DNA of 64,000 nt from Dactylosporangium aurantiacum (GCF_000716715.1 NZ_JNYJ01000005.1:1-64000), one strand, 5' to 3'; shown: positions 16,200 through 23,436, counted from the first letter of the stretch. Program-made: numbers and translations. Notes: generated from the sequence alone by a model not told the origin.

Positions 16200-17447
16200 T
16201 TAATTGGCCAGTGAACGTAGAAGGTCGACGTACTCGACAACTCTCTGGTCGCCCGCAAATCGCCGATCCAACTCAGCTACAAGCTCGCGAGAGTGCATAA
16301 CCAAAGATGGCAAAGATTTCCGATCGAGTGCCAGCGCGGTCCGTCCTGCGGCTAGCGCTGCCTCCAACTCGCCCTGCCGTGCGGCGACGATTCCCAGGGT
16401 AATGTGCGCTTCCGCCACTCTCATTGGCCGACGTACAACACCATCCGGCGTAGTACCCGTACGAATGACTTCTTCCGCATAGGTCGCGGCGAGACGGTCC
16501 TCTCCCACGTGGCGATAGCAGTCCATCGTGTAGAAGTCCCACTTTGACGGGTCAATGACAAAGTGGTTACCCGGATTCTCAGGGTATGGCAGGGCTTCCA
16601 GGATGGCGCGGCCGTTGTCAAGCGCGACTTCGACCTGGCGGCGGTCGCCGATGCGCGCCCATGCCTTCGCCTGGTGCGCCCAGAGCTGCACGGTGACGCT
16701 GTGCCCCGGCCCGACCGCTTCCAGCCCTGCCCGTGCGGCCGCGATGGCGGCCCGGTAGTTGCCCTCGGTCAGCGAGTACCAGCTGCGCATCTCGTGCGCC
16801 CAGCCCACGACGTCGCTGTCGCCGGACTCCTTGCCGAGGGTGAGTGCCGCGCGGCGGGTGGCCTCGGCGGCGGCCTTGCGGCCCATGTCGTATTCGACGC
16901 AGCCGACCAGGCGTGCGACCTGGCCCGCCAGTGAGAGCACCTCGCGGTGCTGCTCCAGGGAGAGCCTGCCGTCGTGCAGCGCGATCAGCCGGTTGAGCCA
17001 CCGCTGACCCTCCTCGACCAGAACGGCCGGCTCCATGTGTGAGTAGTCGTTGTTGAGCTGCTCCACGGCGGCGTGCATGCCTTCGAGCACCGCAGGCGAG
17101 ACGTCAGAGACGCGCAGCCTGGAGATGAGTTCCAGGGTGTCCATGCCGGTGTTGCCGAGCACCGCAGGATGCTCAGGGCGCGGCGCCGGGAAGAACGCAG
17201 CGGTCACCGTGCCGAACGTCTCGGCCACCAACGGCTTGTAGAAGGCGTCAGGCTCCGCATCGCCTGCCTCCCAACGCTTCCAGTTGCGTAGGAGGCTGGT
17301 TTTCTCGGCTAGGCGGGCGTTCTCGCCAGCGTGAGCGCGTAGCGCCTCCACGGCCTGGCTCTGCGACCATCCCCGGGCAGTCCGCTCGGCGCGGATTCGG
17401 CGGGACCATCCGGGCACGTCTACGGCGTCGCGCTGTTCGTCGGCCAT
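16200..17447 (-). CDS. XRE-family regulator with C-terminal TPR-like domain (415 aa)
   Basis: Helix-turn-helix of the XRE type in the first 65 residues (WSRRIRAERTARGWSQSQAVEALR), followed by helical repeats to the end (e.g. LTEGNYRAAIAAARAGLEAVG, ITLGIVAARQGELEAALAAGRTAL) that resemble TPR sensor domains. Such proteins in actinomycete elements and secondary-metabolite loci respond to peptides or small signals. Its promoter region contains a strong inverted repeat, so autoregulation is likely. Convergent with the cargo gene, 9 bp apart. GC is lower at the 3' end than at the 5' end. Confidence 0.8.
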   Translation of the reverse strand: MADEQRDAVDVPGWSRRIRAERTARGWSQSQAVEALRAHAGENARLAEKTSLLRNWKRWEAGDAEPDAFYKPLVAETFGTVTAAFFPAPRPEHPAVLGNTGMDTLELISRLRVSDVSPAVLEGMHAAVEQLNNDYSHMEPAVLVEEGQRWLNRLIALHDGRLSLEQHREVLSLAGQVARLVGCVEYDMGRKAAAEATRRAALTLGKESGDSDVVGWAHEMRSWYSLTEGNYRAAIAAARAGLEAVGPGHSVTVQLWAHQAKAWARIGDRRQVEVALDNGRAILEALPYPENPGNHFVIDPSKWDFYTMDCYRHVGEDRLAATYAEEVIRTGTTPDGVVRRPMRVAEAHITLGIVAARQGELEAALAAGRTALALDRKSLPSLVMHSRELVAELDRRFAGDQRVVEYVDLLRSLAN

Positions 17448-17471
17448 GCGATCAAGTATCCCCGTCTACCC

Positions 17472-17516
17472 GGTGACATCAACTGGTGACAATGAGGTGT
17501 CACCACGGTGACACCT
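17472..17516 (-). promoter_or_regulatory. Operator/promoter of the XRE-TPR regulator
   Basis: Perfect 10-bp inverted repeat, arms aggtgtcacc (17495-17504) and ggtgacacct (17507-17516), plus two direct ggtgac half-sites at 17472 and 17485. On the minus strand a promoter fits here: -35 TTGTCA (17492-17487), 17-bp spacer, -10 GTAGAC, about 24 bp before the ATG at 17447. The -35 lies between the half-sites, consistent with repression by the gene product. Confidence 0.6.
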
Positions 17517-17564
17517 GTCGATCTGACCTGTTGTCGGGTTTTCTCGTCTTATGACATCCAGTGC

Positions 17565-17768
17565 TCAGCGCAGGCCGCGAATGACGGTCTTCACGGTTGC
17601 TTGCGAGACGCCAGCGGCGTCGGCGATCTCGGGCACCGTGTGGTCGGTGGACTGGCGGACGGCGCGGATCAGCTTGTCGCGGTCAGCCCGCGCGGCGTCG
17701 AGTGCTTCGGTGGCTGCGCGGACGCTCTCGGCGGCGGCCCGCAGGCGATCGAGGTCGGTCATGCCCAC
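17565..17768 (-). CDS. Small HTH protein (67 aa)
   Basis: Helical N-terminal half (RAATEALDAARADRDKLIRAVRQS) and a C-terminal helix-turn-helix with VPEIADAAGVSQATVKTVIRGL, similar to resolvase/sigma-like small DNA-binding proteins found in actinomycete elements. ATG at 17768, or 17762 (second Met). Lies upstream of, and co-oriented with, the XRE regulator. Probably an element regulator; no specific family assigned. Confidence 0.65.
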   Translation of the reverse strand: MGMTDLDRLRAAAESVRAATEALDAARADRDKLIRAVRQSTDHTVPEIADAAGVSQATVKTVIRGLR

Positions 17769-17779
17769 AAGCGTACCGG

Positions 17780-17808
17780 TTGGACGGCTACCGTAGATAC
17801 GGGTAGAC
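17780..17808 (+). promoter_or_regulatory. Putative promoter of the element's rightward genes
   Basis: TTGGAC (17780-17785), 17-bp spacer and GTAGAC (17803-17808) on the plus strand, about 90 bp before the Cys-rich gene. The same -10 hexamer and spacer occur in the divergent regulator promoter on the other strand. Confidence 0.4.
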
Positions 17809-17896
17809 GGCTAGCGGGGAGCCGTGTAGCGTCTAGCTCAAGCAAGACGGCCCCGGCAGGGCGGCAACCCTACCGAGGCCAGCGCATCAGTCTCGG

Positions 17897-18199
17897 GTGC
17901 TCGTGCCGTTCGGCCCCTTGTCGGCAGCCCAGGCCGCGCAGAAGCCGATGCGGCTGAACAACGCGAGCGTCTGCATCTACTGCATGACGCGGTGGTGCGC
18001 CTCGGAGCAGTGCGTCGCGATGCACCGGGCGTCGCTGTGGATCGTGTGCGAGACCTGCGACGGGTTCGACGTCGGGTGCCACTGCATGGGTGGCGTCGTT
18101 GAGGCACCCCAGGCCCTCGTCGCTGAGCAGGTGTTCCGGCAGTTGCCGACGACCGCACCCGTCAACGAGGACGGCGAGTTCCCGTACTACGTCTCCTGA
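17897..18199 (+). CDS. Small Cys-rich protein, possible zinc-binding (up to 100 aa)
   Basis: Contains CIYC, a following C and C/H cluster (TRWCASEQCVAMH), CETC and CHC, the pattern of a small protein holding two zinc sites. GTG 17897 or ATG 17948 may be the start; all Cys lie after the latter. First gene of the rightward block of the element, 170 bp before the prim-pol. Similar Cys-rich accessory proteins are common in actinomycete plasmids but I cannot name a family. Confidence 0.55.
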   Translation: MLVPFGPLSAAQAAQKPMRLNNASVCIYCMTRWCASEQCVAMHRASLWIVCETCDGFDVGCHCMGGVVEAPQALVAEQVFRQLPTTAPVNEDGEFPYYVS

Positions 18200-18215
18200 C
18201 GCGCTGACTGAGCTT

Positions 18216-18310
18216 CCGGCGCGCGGCCCTCTGGGCTAGGAACCACGCCGCGCGCCGGTCACCCCCTCGATTCATCCCCGCCTCTGGCAAGGAGCCGCGC
18301 AGCTGCGCGG
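18216..18310 (+). other. Two strong palindromes upstream of prim-pol
   Basis: An 11-bp perfect stem (18216-18226 with 18248-18258, 21-nt loop) and, 37 bp on, a 16-bp perfect palindrome ccgcgcagctgcgcgg (18295-18310). They could terminate the upstream transcript, attenuate the prim-pol gene, or act as a folded single-strand initiation signal for the element's primase. The first is not followed by a T run. Confidence 0.5.
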
Positions 18311-18370
18311 CGGGTTCCTGCTGCCCGTGGGCGGGTCACTCTGGCCGATCTGTGAGGAGCAAGAACAGCA

Positions 18371-19255
18371 ATGGCACTGCGTGCTGACCTGCAAGCGTTG
18401 CTCCGCAACGCCGCTGAGCGGTACGCCCTGGCGGGCGTGCCCATACTTCCCCTGTACGAGGTCCGCGACGGCCGGTGCGCGTGCGGCTGGTCGAAGTGCG
18501 ACCGACCGGGCAAGCACCCGCGCACGCCGAACGGTGTGCACGGCGCCAGCGCCGATCCGGCCGTGGTGGCGCGGTGGTGGCGGTGGTGGCCGACCGCGAA
18601 CGTCGGCGCCGCGACCGGGCACCGGTTCGACGTCTGGGACATCGACCTGCCCAATGCCGGGCCGCTGCTCCGCCAGTACCTCGGCGACCTGGCCGACGTT
18701 TGGCCGGCGGCCCGCACCGGCTCCGGCGGAACGCACGTGTTCGTGGCGCCGACCGGGCGTGGCAACCGCAGCAAGTTCATGCCGGGCTGCGACTGGCGCG
18801 GCACGGCGGGCTACGTGGTGTTGCCGCCGTCCGTGCACATCTCGGGAGACCAGTACACGTGGCTCAACGAGCCGCTGTGGTCGCTCCCAACGCTCGTCCC
18901 AACCGGGCCGGTCGGGCTGCTGGAGGCACTCGCACCGCAGGCTCTGCGTACCACCCCCGCGCGGGCGTGGCACGCCAACCGTGTCGACCCGTACGCCGAG
19001 GCGGCCCTACGGCGCGAGTGCGACGCCATCGCTGCCATGCCACCGGACTCCGGGCGGAACAACGCGCTGAACCGGGCCGCGTTCAGCCTCGGGCAGCTCG
19101 TCGGCGCGGGTGCGCTGTCTGTCGACAGCGTGTCGACAGCGTTGCTGCACGCGGCGGCCCGGTCCGGACTCAGCGAGCACGAGGCGGCCCGCACGATCCG
19201 GTCGGGTCTGGCGGCCGGGCAGCGGTCGCCGCGTAGCCGCCGAGGTGCCGCGTGA
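18371..19255 (+). CDS. Bifunctional DNA primase/polymerase (prim-pol), 294 aa
   Basis: Archaeo-eukaryotic-primase-like prim-pol domain: N-terminal GVPILPLYE and a Cys/His insert CACGWSKCDRPGKHP typical of plasmid prim-pols, WWPTANVGAATG, the metal-binding pair D90-I-D92 in WDIDLPN, and SGGTHVFV with H122. A helical C-terminal domain (about 205-285) resembles the primase C-terminal helical bundle (NNALNRAAFSLGQLV). It likely primes replication of the excised element. ATG after GAGGAGC. Its stop overlaps the next start (GTGA), so the two replication proteins are made together. Confidence 0.88.
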   Translation: MALRADLQALLRNAAERYALAGVPILPLYEVRDGRCACGWSKCDRPGKHPRTPNGVHGASADPAVVARWWRWWPTANVGAATGHRFDVWDIDLPNAGPLLRQYLGDLADVWPAARTGSGGTHVFVAPTGRGNRSKFMPGCDWRGTAGYVVLPPSVHISGDQYTWLNEPLWSLPTLVPTGPVGLLEALAPQALRTTPARAWHANRVDPYAEAALRRECDAIAAMPPDSGRNNALNRAAFSLGQLVGAGALSVDSVSTALLHAAARSGLSEHEAARTIRSGLAAGQRSPRSRRGAA

Positions 19256-20589
19256 ATGCGCCGCCCACGGGTGCCGGACACCCGGACACGTCCGGCGCGC
19301 TCGTGCTGGATGAGGTGGCCGCGTTCATCGCCCGCTACGTCGCCTTCCCCACCGAGCACGCCCTCACCGCCGTGACACTGTGGGCGGCCCACACCCACGC
19401 CGCCGGATGCTTCTACGTCACGCCGCGCCTGGTGCTCGACTCGGCCGAACCCGGGTCCGGCAAGACGCGGGTGCTGGAGCTGCTGAACCTGCTCTGCCGC
19501 AACCCGGAAATGACCATCTCGGCATCGACGGCGGCGCTGTTCCGGCTCATCAACGAGAAGCCGCACACGATCCTCTTCGACGAGGTCGACGCCATCTTCA
19601 ACCCGAAGACCGGCGGCAACTACGAGGATCTCCGGGCGCTGCTCAACTCCGGGTACAAGCGGGGCGCGACCGTCGCCCGGTGCGTCGGGGACGCCAAAGC
19701 CATGGCGGTGCAACGGTTCCCCGTGTTCTCTCCGGTCGCCCTGGCCGGGCTGGCAGGCAACATGCCGCCGACCATCACCACCCGCGCGGTCACCATCCAC
19801 ATGCGGCGGCGGGCGTCGGGGGAGACGGTCCAGCCGTTCCGGGAGAAGTTCGCCGAGCGCGACGCGGCGCCGCTGCGGGAGCGCCTCGGCATGTGGGTCG
19901 CCGACGTCGCCCAGGACCTGGCCGACGCCGAGCCGAAGATGCCGGCCGGGGTGGTCGACCGGCCTGCCGAGGTGTGGGAGGCGCTCCTCGCGGTCGCCGA
20001 CGCGGCGGGCGGGCAGTGGCCGGACACCGGACGTGGCGCGTGTGAGTACTTCGTGCTCGCCACGGCCAGCGCGCCGACGTTCGGCACCCGACTGCTCGCG
20101 GACATGCGGACGCTGTACGCCGGACGCGACCGAATGCCGACCGTGGAGCTGCTCGACGCGCTGACGAGCGTTGAGGAGGCGCCGTGGGCCGACCTCGGCG
20201 GCAAGCCGCTCGACGCCCGGCGCCTGGCGAAGGAGCTCGGCCGCTACGGGGTCGGCCCGACGCCGATCCGCGACGCGGACGGACGCCCGTCGAAGGGCTA
20301 CACCACCTACCCGACGACCGGGAACGTCGGCCTGGCTGACGCCTGGGATCGGTACCTGCCTGCCCGGTCCGGTGACAGCGGTGACAGCGGTTACGCCGCA
20401 GGTCAGGGCGGTAACCGCACCGGACAGCCCTCGGTGACAGCGGTTACGCCGCACGGCCGTGTAACCGATGCAGCGGTTACGCCCCTCACTGCGGTTACCG
20501 GGCTGACCAGGCATGTCACCGACGTAACCGCAGTCACCGACCACAGCGGCCACGCTCGGCCGCGCCCCGGCGAAGGAGCCGCAGCATGA
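19252..20589 (+). CDS. DUF3631-domain replication ATPase (445 aa)
   Basis: P-loop ATPase: Walker A AEPGSGKT (65-72), Walker B ILFDEVDA with D110-E111, then a sensor-like segment SGYKRGA and PVALAGLAGNMPPTITTRA; the second half (from about 180) matches the DUF3631 region that usually accompanies prim-pol in actinobacterial and phage elements, where it is thought to act as a helicase/loader. The last 80 residues are low-complexity with repeated VTAVT units because the DNA there carries GGTTAC iterons in frame. GTG start overlaps the prim-pol stop. Confidence 0.85.
   Translation: MNAPPTGAGHPDTSGALVLDEVAAFIARYVAFPTEHALTAVTLWAAHTHAAGCFYVTPRLVLDSAEPGSGKTRVLELLNLLCRNPEMTISASTAALFRLINEKPHTILFDEVDAIFNPKTGGNYEDLRALLNSGYKRGATVARCVGDAKAMAVQRFPVFSPVALAGLAGNMPPTITTRAVTIHMRRRASGETVQPFREKFAERDAAPLRERLGMWVADVAQDLADAEPKMPAGVVDRPAEVWEALLAVADAAGGQWPDTGRGACEYFVLATASAPTFGTRLLADMRTLYAGRDRMPTVELLDALTSVEEAPWADLGGKPLDARRLAKELGRYGVGPTPIRDADGRPSKGYTTYPTTGNVGLADAWDRYLPARSGDSGDSGYAAGQGGNRTGQPSVTAVTPHGRVTDAAVTPLTAVTGLTRHVTDVTAVTDHSGHARPRPGEGAAA
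20388..20530 (+). repeat. Iteron field A1 (GGTTAC/GGTAAC) inside the 3' end of the DUF3631 gene
   Basis: Seven copies of the word GTTAC or its complement GTAAC, mostly as cggttac or gtaaccg, at 20388, 20409, 20441, 20460, 20473, 20491 and 20523, in both orientations. Related GTGACAG words are interspersed. The protein tail they encode (VTAVTP-type) looks like a by-product of the DNA repeat. Confidence 0.75.
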
Positions 20590-21002
20590 ACGCCCGCACC
20601 CTGCACCCCGTCGCCCTGGCCGACCAGCTCGGCGCCGCGACCGCCCACGCCCGCCACATCCTCACCAGCGCAGCGGACCACGGCCGCGCGGTCCTCGACG
20701 CGAACCCGCCCGCGGAGTGGCTCGCTGCTCAGGCCGCCGCGATCCGCGCGGCCATCCTCAACCGCGCCGCCCGCTGCTGCCCCCACATCGGCGCCGCGCC
20801 GCAGCTGCTGCACGCCGCCGCGTGGCACCCCGGGCTGCTCGTCTGCCTCGACTGCCTGCCCGCCCTCGACCCCAGCCCCGACGACACCACGTGCGACCGG
20901 TGCCACCTGCCCGCACCCCTGCTCACCGGCAGCGTCGCCGCGTTCGGTCCTGTCCTACTCGCCTACGCCCTGTGTGACGACTGCATCCCCGAACCGAGGT
21001 AA
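20586..21002 (+). CDS. Helical protein with C-terminal zinc-finger-like Cys cluster (138 aa)
   Basis: Ala-rich helical N-terminal half followed by CCPHIG, CLDC, CDRCH and CDDC motifs, enough for two zinc sites. ATG overlaps the DUF3631 stop (4 bp), so it belongs to the replication operon. The TAA stop codon itself lies inside the first iteron of the next field (ggTAAcgg). Perhaps an accessory DNA-binding protein of the replicon; no family recognised. Confidence 0.65.
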   Translation: MNARTLHPVALADQLGAATAHARHILTSAADHGRAVLDANPPAEWLAAQAAAIRAAILNRAARCCPHIGAAPQLLHAAAWHPGLLVCLDCLPALDPSPDDTTCDRCHLPAPLLTGSVAAFGPVLLAYALCDDCIPEPR

Positions 21003-21216
21003 CGGCACGGGTAACGGCAGCGGGACCGGTAACGCCCGCGTTACCGCTGCCGTTACCCGCCGATCCGCCGTCCGGCCTGCGCCGACGTCGCCGCGACGGC
21101 CGGTAACGGCACGCCCCGAACGAGGCGAGATGCCCCCGCCGCAGCCCTGAACCGGCCCCCACGATCCGCGTTACCCGCCCGGCAACCGATAGCGCCGTCC
21201 TGACCGTGCGTAACGG
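20998..21216 (+). repeat. Iteron field A2 (GGTAACGG) in the intergenic region
   Basis: Eight copies of ggtaacg(g) or its complement at 20998, 21010, 21028, 21039, 21050, 21102, 21169 and 21209; the first five are 10-18 bp apart, about one or one and a half helical turns. This is the left half of the 425-bp gene-free stretch 21003-21427, which otherwise holds only iteron field B. Candidate replication-initiator or regulator binding array. Confidence 0.8.
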
Positions 21217-21236
21217 TCACCCGTCGATCGTCGGCA

Positions 21237-21408
21237 GGTAGCGGCGCAGGTAGCGGCCCGCTACCAGGTAGCGACAGCGCTACCTCAGCCGCTACCTGCC
21301 TGGCCAGCACGAACACCGAAAGGTAGCGGGTAGCGGCACCGCCGCCCGCACCCCGAAAACCAGCCCACAGCACGATTTCGGCCCACCTACTCACCGCTAC
21401 CCGCTACC
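21237..21408 (+). repeat. Iteron field B (GGTAGCGG)
   Basis: Ten copies of ggtagcg(g) or its complement at 21237, 21249, 21258, 21267, 21278, 21289, 21322, 21329, 21394 and 21401. Six are packed into 60 bp at 9-12 bp spacing. The word differs from field A by one base (A to G). The array ends 20 bp before the excisionase start, so it may also control xis-int transcription. Confidence 0.85.
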
Positions 21409-21427
21409 GCTGAGGGAGATCCACCCC

Positions 21428-21754
21428 ATGTCCAGCAACGTCCTGCCGTTCACGCCCCGTAACAGCGATCCCGCCGACGCGCCCGAGCGTGCCACGCCCG
21501 CGACCGTTACCCGCGCGGTCTACACCGTCGCCGAGGTCGCCGAGCTGCTCTCGCTCTCGACCGGCAGCACCTACGCCCTCGTGCGCAAGGGCGACATCCC
21601 CGCCATGAAGCTCGGCGGCCGATGGGTCATCCCGGTGCGCCGCTTCGAGACGTGGCTCAACAACCTGCCCACCGCCAGCACCGACGACCTCGACCGCGAG
21701 CTTGCGGCCCTCGACCGCGCCGCCGGCCGCGACCGCACCCATCACGGCGCGTAG
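21428..21754 (+). CDS. xis: Excisionase / helix-turn-helix protein (108 aa)
   Basis: Winged-helix HTH_17 (excisionase/MerR-like) domain at about 30-85: YTVAEVAELLSLSTGSTYALVRKGDIPAMKLGGRWVIPVRRFETWL, short enough to be a DNA-binding recombination directionality factor. ATG after GAGGGAG. It lies directly between iteron field B and the integrase, the normal xis-int order of actinomycete integrative elements. Its product would bend the att region to favour excision; it may also regulate int. Confidence 0.85.
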   Translation: MSSNVLPFTPRNSDPADAPERATPATVTRAVYTVAEVAELLSLSTGSTYALVRKGDIPAMKLGGRWVIPVRRFETWLNNLPTASTDDLDRELAALDRAAGRDRTHHGA

Positions 21755-21786
21755 CCGAACAGCGTCGCCCGAACGCCCGGCGATCG

Positions 21787-21838
21787 GTGCTAGCGCTAGC
21801 GGCCCTCCCTGCTAGCGCTAGCACCCCCGCTAGCACCG
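21787..21838 (+). promoter_or_regulatory. Palindrome field C (GCTAGCGCTAGC) between xis and int
   Basis: Two copies of the 12-bp palindrome gctagcgctagc at 21789-21800 and 21811-21822, exactly 22 bp apart (two helical turns), and a half-site gctagc at 21829. The word again resembles fields A and B (GGTAACG, GGTAGCG, GCTAGCG). Likely operator for a dimeric protein controlling int or excision. Confidence 0.65.
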
Positions 21839-22005
21839 AATTCCGTACCCCATCAGGCGCTTAGCGACTAGCAGCCCACCAGCGCAAACGGCCCGAAGCG
21901 CGTCAGGACGCCGAATCCGACACCCCGAGCTGCTGCTAGCGAGGCGCCGCGATGCCCCACGCCCAAAACACGCTCAGTCACGACACCTGAGGAGCAGTCA
22001 ACCCC

Positions 22006-23129
22006 ATGGGACACGTATCCCCGACCCCGTCCGGCAAGTTCCGCGCCAACTGGCGCGACCCCTCCAACAAGCAGAAGGCCAAGACGTTCAAGACCCAGAA
22101 GGAGGCCAAGGCGTTCCTCGCCGAGGTTGAGAGCGCCAAGAACCACGGCACCTACATCGACCCGCAGGTGGGCAAGCTCCTGTTCGCCAAGCACGCTGAG
22201 GGCTGGCTCGCCGGGCGGCACGTGGAGGTGCGCACGCACGAGCGGACGCTGTCCGTGATGCGGATCCACGTGCTGCCGCAGTGGGGCAGCTGGCCGCTGG
22301 CGAACATCGACCACCGCGCCGTGCAGGAGTGGGTGAACGCGCTCAGCCGCAAGCTAGCCCCGGCGTCGGTCGCCAAGTGCTTCGGCGTGCTGTCGATGGT
22401 GATGGACTCCGCGATCTACGCCCGGCTGATCGGCATCAACCCGTGCAAGGGCGTGAACCTCCCGAGCACGCACAAGCCGCGCCGTCCCGCACAGGCACTC
22501 AGCCGTGCCGACTTCTTCGAGCGGCTGTTGCCCTCCACGGCGCCGAACTACCGCGCGCTGGTGGCGCTGGCTGCCGGTACCGGGCTGCGCTGGGGCGAGG
22601 CGGCCGGGCTGGCGTGGGGCGCGGTCGACCTCGACGCGGCGCGCGTGCGCGTGGTCCAGGTCGTCATCGAGTCCGGGGGTGTGCGGAGCATCAAGCCCTA
22701 CCCGAAGTCGCGGGCGGGCGTCCGCTCCATCCCGCTGCCCGCGTTCCTGGTGGAGGAGCTGACGCAGCTGCGGAAGTCGCTCGACGCGCCGCCGAGGCCG
22801 ACCGCCCTGCTCTTCTCGGCCGGGTGACGGAGCGCCCGCCCCGGGGGTGGCTCGCCTCCTGGCCCGATGCGGCGGGGCTGGAGCACACCAGGGAGTTCGA
22901 AGGGGAGCGCGAGGCGGTGGAGCACGCCGTTGCCCACGCGGCCGGCGGACTGCACTTCCACGACTTGAGGCATTCGTACGCGACGTGGTTGGTGTCCGAC
23001 GGCGTGCCCGTGAACGTCGTCAGGGCGGTCATGGGGCACGAAAGCACCTCGACCACGCTGAACCTCTACACCCACGCGCCGAGCGAGTACCACGGCCGCG
23101 TGACGGGGGTGTTCGACGACCCTCGCTGA
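22006..23129 (+). pseudogene. int: Tyrosine recombinase (integrase), split by a frameshift near 22800-22825
   Basis: The first frame (22006-22827) encodes the arm-binding and core-binding domains (FKTQKEAKAFLAEVE; WPLANIDHRAVQEWVNAL) and the first catalytic Arg, R195 in GTGLRWGEA. It stops at TGA 22825. The rest of the catalytic domain (HFHDLRHSYATW with His-x-x-Arg, MGHEST, nucleophile in TTLNLYTHA) continues in the -1 frame to 23129. So the catalytic residues are divided between two frames: an inactivating indel, a sequencing error, or less likely a programmed shift. Family: AICE/phage integrases; located beside the att site it would use, tRNA-Glu. Confidence 0.8.
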
Positions 23130-23143
23130 CGATCCGCTGACTG
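23122..23143 (+). promoter_or_regulatory. Right arm-type site of the element (GCTGAC repeat)
   Basis: Matches 15315-15336 at 21 of 22 positions, same orientation, 71 bp from the att core. It overlaps the last codons of the integrase. Confidence 0.5.
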
Positions 23144-23168
23144 CGGGCGTCTGACCGGACCGCAAACG

Positions 23169-23211
23169 AAAGCGGCTGGCCGGAGGAAACTTCCCTCTGA
23201 CCAGCCGCTTT
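23169..23211. terminator. Bidirectional terminator between integrase and tRNA-Glu
   Basis: Perfect 11-bp stem aaagcggctgg (23169-23179) and ccagccgcttt (23201-23211) with a 21-nt loop; T runs on both strands ends of the stem. It ends integrase transcription rightward and supplies a new terminator for the tRNA-Glu gene transcribed leftward, replacing the one left behind at 15132-15159. Confidence 0.7.
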
Positions 23212-23213
23212 GC

Positions 23214-23260
23214 GGACTGTAGCCCCGACCGGATTCGAACCGGCGCTACCGCCTTGAGAG
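23214..23260. repeat. attR: 47-bp direct repeat within tRNA-Glu
   Basis: Identical to 15163-15209. Here it completes the functional tRNA-Glu gene, so integration keeps the tRNA intact by supplying its 3' end from the element. Confidence 0.92.
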
Positions 23261-23292
23261 GGCGGCGTCCTGGGCCGCTAGACGACGGGGCC
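23220..23292 (-). tRNA. tRNA-Glu (CTC)
   Basis: Minus-strand 73-nt cloverleaf: acceptor GGCCCCG pairing with CGGGGCT (one G.U), D-arm with TCTAGCGGCC, anticodon loop CTCTCAA (anticodon CTC), T-loop GGTTCGAATCC, discriminator A, no encoded CCA. Its 3' part is the integration target of the neighbouring element. Confidence 0.95.
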
Positions 23293-23364
23293 CCAGGTGG
23301 TGCGTGGTGCGGGTGGTGCGGCCTTGCGGGTGGAACAATACAGCACCGCGATCTTGCTGCGGTG

Positions 23365-23436
23365 CTGGGGTACCAGGACTCGAACCTAGACTAACTGAAC
23401 CAGAATCAGTTGGGCTGCCAATTACCCCATACCCCA
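23365..23436 (-). tRNA. tRNA-Gln (CTG)
   Basis: Minus-strand cloverleaf with acceptor TGGGGTA pairing with TACCCCA, anticodon loop TTCTGGT (anticodon CTG), T-loop GGTTCGAGTCC and discriminator G followed by CA. It precedes tRNA-Glu by 72 bp in the direction of transcription, so the two are probably one transcript. Confidence 0.95.

Larger units (their letters stand above)
15163..23260. mobile_element. 8.1-kb integrated element at tRNA-Glu (mini-AICE or satellite-like)
   Basis: Bounded by 47-bp perfect direct repeats (15163-15209 and 23214-23260) equal to the 3' 41 nt of tRNA-Glu plus 6 nt. Contents in order: cargo gene, XRE/TPR regulator, small HTH protein, Cys-rich protein, prim-pol, DUF3631 ATPase, second Cys-rich protein, iteron fields, excisionase, tyrosine integrase next to the att site. 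This is the replication-integration set of actinomycete integrative elements, but no FtsK/TraB-type transfer gene, no relaxase and no phage structural gene is seen. Integrase is frameshifted, so present-day mobility may depend on helpers or be lost. Confidence 0.88.

Noticed and set aside
22800..22830. Programmed -1 frameshifting in the integrase
   Set aside because: No slippery heptamer or obvious downstream structure was found at the junction, and known integrases of this type are made from one frame.
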